DNA of 6,513 nucleotides from Syntrophomonas sp. (GTDB lineage: Bacteria; Bacillota; Syntrophomonadia; Syntrophomonadales; Syntrophomonadaceae). Positions 5,599-6,513 of the stretch are shown here, piece after piece. Every line of letters begins with the position of its first letter. Position 1 is the stretch's first letter. The DNA is taken from positions 1-6,513 of the forward strand of contig JAQVXF010000068.1 in NCBI GenBank assembly GCA_028709355.1. Direction: 5' to 3'. The notes beneath the pieces are model-generated. The model made no database searches and had not been told where the DNA came from. It was given only the letters and a program-made list of their open reading frames with translations. The position numbers and the translations under genes were made by a program.

Positions 5599-6513
5599 TT
5601 GCGCAAGTTAATACTAACGACTTTGATCATGATTGCGGTTCTCTTTGGAACCGCTTTCAACATCGGTCTTCCTTCCGCGGTAGTTCCCAAGCCATCGACG
5701 ATCTATGATGTAAACGGGCAGGTGTTGCAGGGACTGGCGGAACAGAATACGGTCCAGGTGGAGATCGACCAGATCTCAACCCACTTTTTGAATGCCATAA
5801 TCGCGGTCGAGGACAAGGACTTCTACCAGCATCATGGGGTGGATGTCAGGGGATTGGCTAGGGCTATGTGGGTAAACATAAAGGCTGGCAAGATCGTCGC
5901 TGGCGGCAGCACCATAACCCAGCAGACTGCCAAAACCTTGTTTCTGAGCAACGAGAGGACCTGGAGCCGCAAGATCAAGGAGCTCTATTATTCTATCCTG
6001 ATGGAGAATCGTTACAGCAAAGAGGAGATCCTGACCATGTATTGCAACAGCATCTATTTCGGGGAAGGTGCTTATGGGGTGGAACTGGCGTCCCGCACCT
6101 ACTTTGCCAAAAAGGCTATCGACCTCAGTTTGTCCGAAGCCTCACTCCTGGCGGGATTGCCCCAGAGTCCCAGCTATTACGATCCCTACTTGCGCCCGGA
6201 AGAGGCCAAAGCCAGGCAACAGCAAGTTCTGCAGAGGATGGTAGCTGAAGGCATGATCACCGTCGAGGAGAAGGAAGCCGCAGCCAAGGTGCCGCTGGCA
6301 TACAAGCGAGCTCGATTCGCGGCCAACGATGCCCCCTATTTCGTGGCTGTGGTGCGCGATTACTTGCGGGAAAAATACGGCGATACCATGGTCTACCGGG
6401 GGGGCTTGCGGGTGTATACGACCCTCGATCCCGAGATGCAAAAGGCCGCCAACCAGGCCTACCAAAACGGCTTGAGGAATCAGGATGCCAATCTGCAGGT
6501 AGCGCTGGTGGCC
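5599..6513 (+). CDS. Class A penicillin-binding protein (GT51), N-terminal part; cut by window end
   Basis: A bifunctional peptidoglycan synthase: the N-terminal family 51 glycosyltransferase polymerises lipid II, and a C-terminal transpeptidase (outside the window) cross-links it. The 305 visible residues begin with a very short MRK tail and one membrane anchor (about 4-24). Glycosyltransferase motifs follow in order: I, AVEDKDFYQHHGVD (69-82) with catalytic Glu71; II, GGSTITQQTAKTLFL (102-116); III, RKIKE (124-128) with the second catalytic Glu128; then YSKEEILTMYCNSIYFGEGAYG (139-160) and SEASLLAGLPQSP (179-191). The usual Leu of YLN is Cys149 here. GLRVYTTLDPEMQKAA (269-284) begins the linker to the transpeptidase domain. 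It resembles PBP1A-type proteins of Firmicutes. TTG 5599 is chosen from its SD. The gene is divergent from corA across a shared regulatory region. Family is very secure; the paralog name cannot be set without the C-terminus. Confidence 0.95.
   Translation, partial: MRKLILTTLIMIAVLFGTAFNIGLPSAVVPKPSTIYDVNGQVLQGLAEQNTVQVEIDQISTHFLNAIIAVEDKDFYQHHGVDVRGLARAMWVNIKAGKIVAGGSTITQQTAKTLFLSNERTWSRKIKELYYSILMENRYSKEEILTMYCNSIYFGEGAYGVELASRTYFAKKAIDLSLSEASLLAGLPQSPSYYDPYLRPEEAKARQQQVLQRMVAEGMITVEEKEAAAKVPLAYKRARFAANDAPYFVAVVRDYLREKYGDTMVYRGGLRVYTTLDPEMQKAANQAYQNGLRNQDANLQVALVA

Noticed and set aside
5448..5708. ORFs crossing the start of the PBP gene (+ 5448-5708, - 5690-5496)
   Set aside because: They overlap the membrane anchor coding region of a clear PBP in other frames and have no domain. 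The - strand one would also sit over the corA promoter.
1..6513. CRISPR array, insertion sequence, tRNA/rRNA or phage genes
   Set aside because: I looked for direct repeats with regular spacing, transposase motifs, cloverleaf-like or rRNA-like stretches and phage proteins, and saw none.

Overview
The window looks like a chromosomal segment of a Gram-positive bacterium in the Firmicutes, probably an anaerobic Clostridia-type lineage. The evidence is strong purine-rich Shine-Dalgarno sites before most genes, two TTG starts with good SDs, SigA-like promoters, a class A penicillin-binding protein with almost no cytoplasmic tail, and a radical SAM enzyme. Base composition is moderate (near 50% GC by eye). 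No mobile element, CRISPR array, tRNA or rRNA is visible. The lineage is an inference from gene content, not from a marker gene.

Left part (1-2550, + strand): the 3' end of a dUTPase gene (dut) enters from the left. A 292-bp gap follows, holding a doubtful 17-codon ORF, an intrinsic terminator (484-520) and a SigA-like promoter (555-583). That promoter serves guaB (IMP dehydrogenase, 635-2089, 484 aa), which is followed after 2 nt by a small five-helix membrane protein that looks like a divergent MgtC/SapB family member (2092-2550). Nucleotide metabolism dominates this part: dUTP removal and the committed step of GMP synthesis.

Middle part (2651-4296, + strand): a radical SAM enzyme of unknown substrate (292 aa, cysteine spacing CX4CX2C) and a DUF47/PhoU-like protein (208 aa), 49 nt apart and probably co-transcribed. 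They end at a hairpin terminator (4257-4296) that also serves the opposing corA gene. The PiT phosphate transporter that often accompanies DUF47 is not adjacent here.

Right part (4314-6513): a CorA-type divalent cation channel on the - strand (325 aa, TTG start) and, divergently on the + strand, the N-terminal 305 residues of a class A penicillin-binding protein (glycosyltransferase family 51), cut by the window end. The 307-bp region between them is the most interesting stretch. It has a near-consensus promoter for corA (TTGACA-18-TATATT on the - strand), a 12-bp perfect palindrome over its -10 box, overlapping candidate promoters for the PBP gene, and a leader of about 203 nt before corA. 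Near the end of that leader one CCCTCCT segment can pair either with the corA Shine-Dalgarno AGGAGGG or with an identical upstream AGGAGGG. This is the architecture of a translational on/off switch. I could not match the leader to the M-box or another riboswitch class I know, so it is the best candidate for an undescribed regulatory element.

Most of the coding content is ordinary core metabolism and envelope function. The novelty lies in the corA leader, the divergent MgtC-like protein coupled to guaB, and the orphan radical SAM/DUF47 pair.
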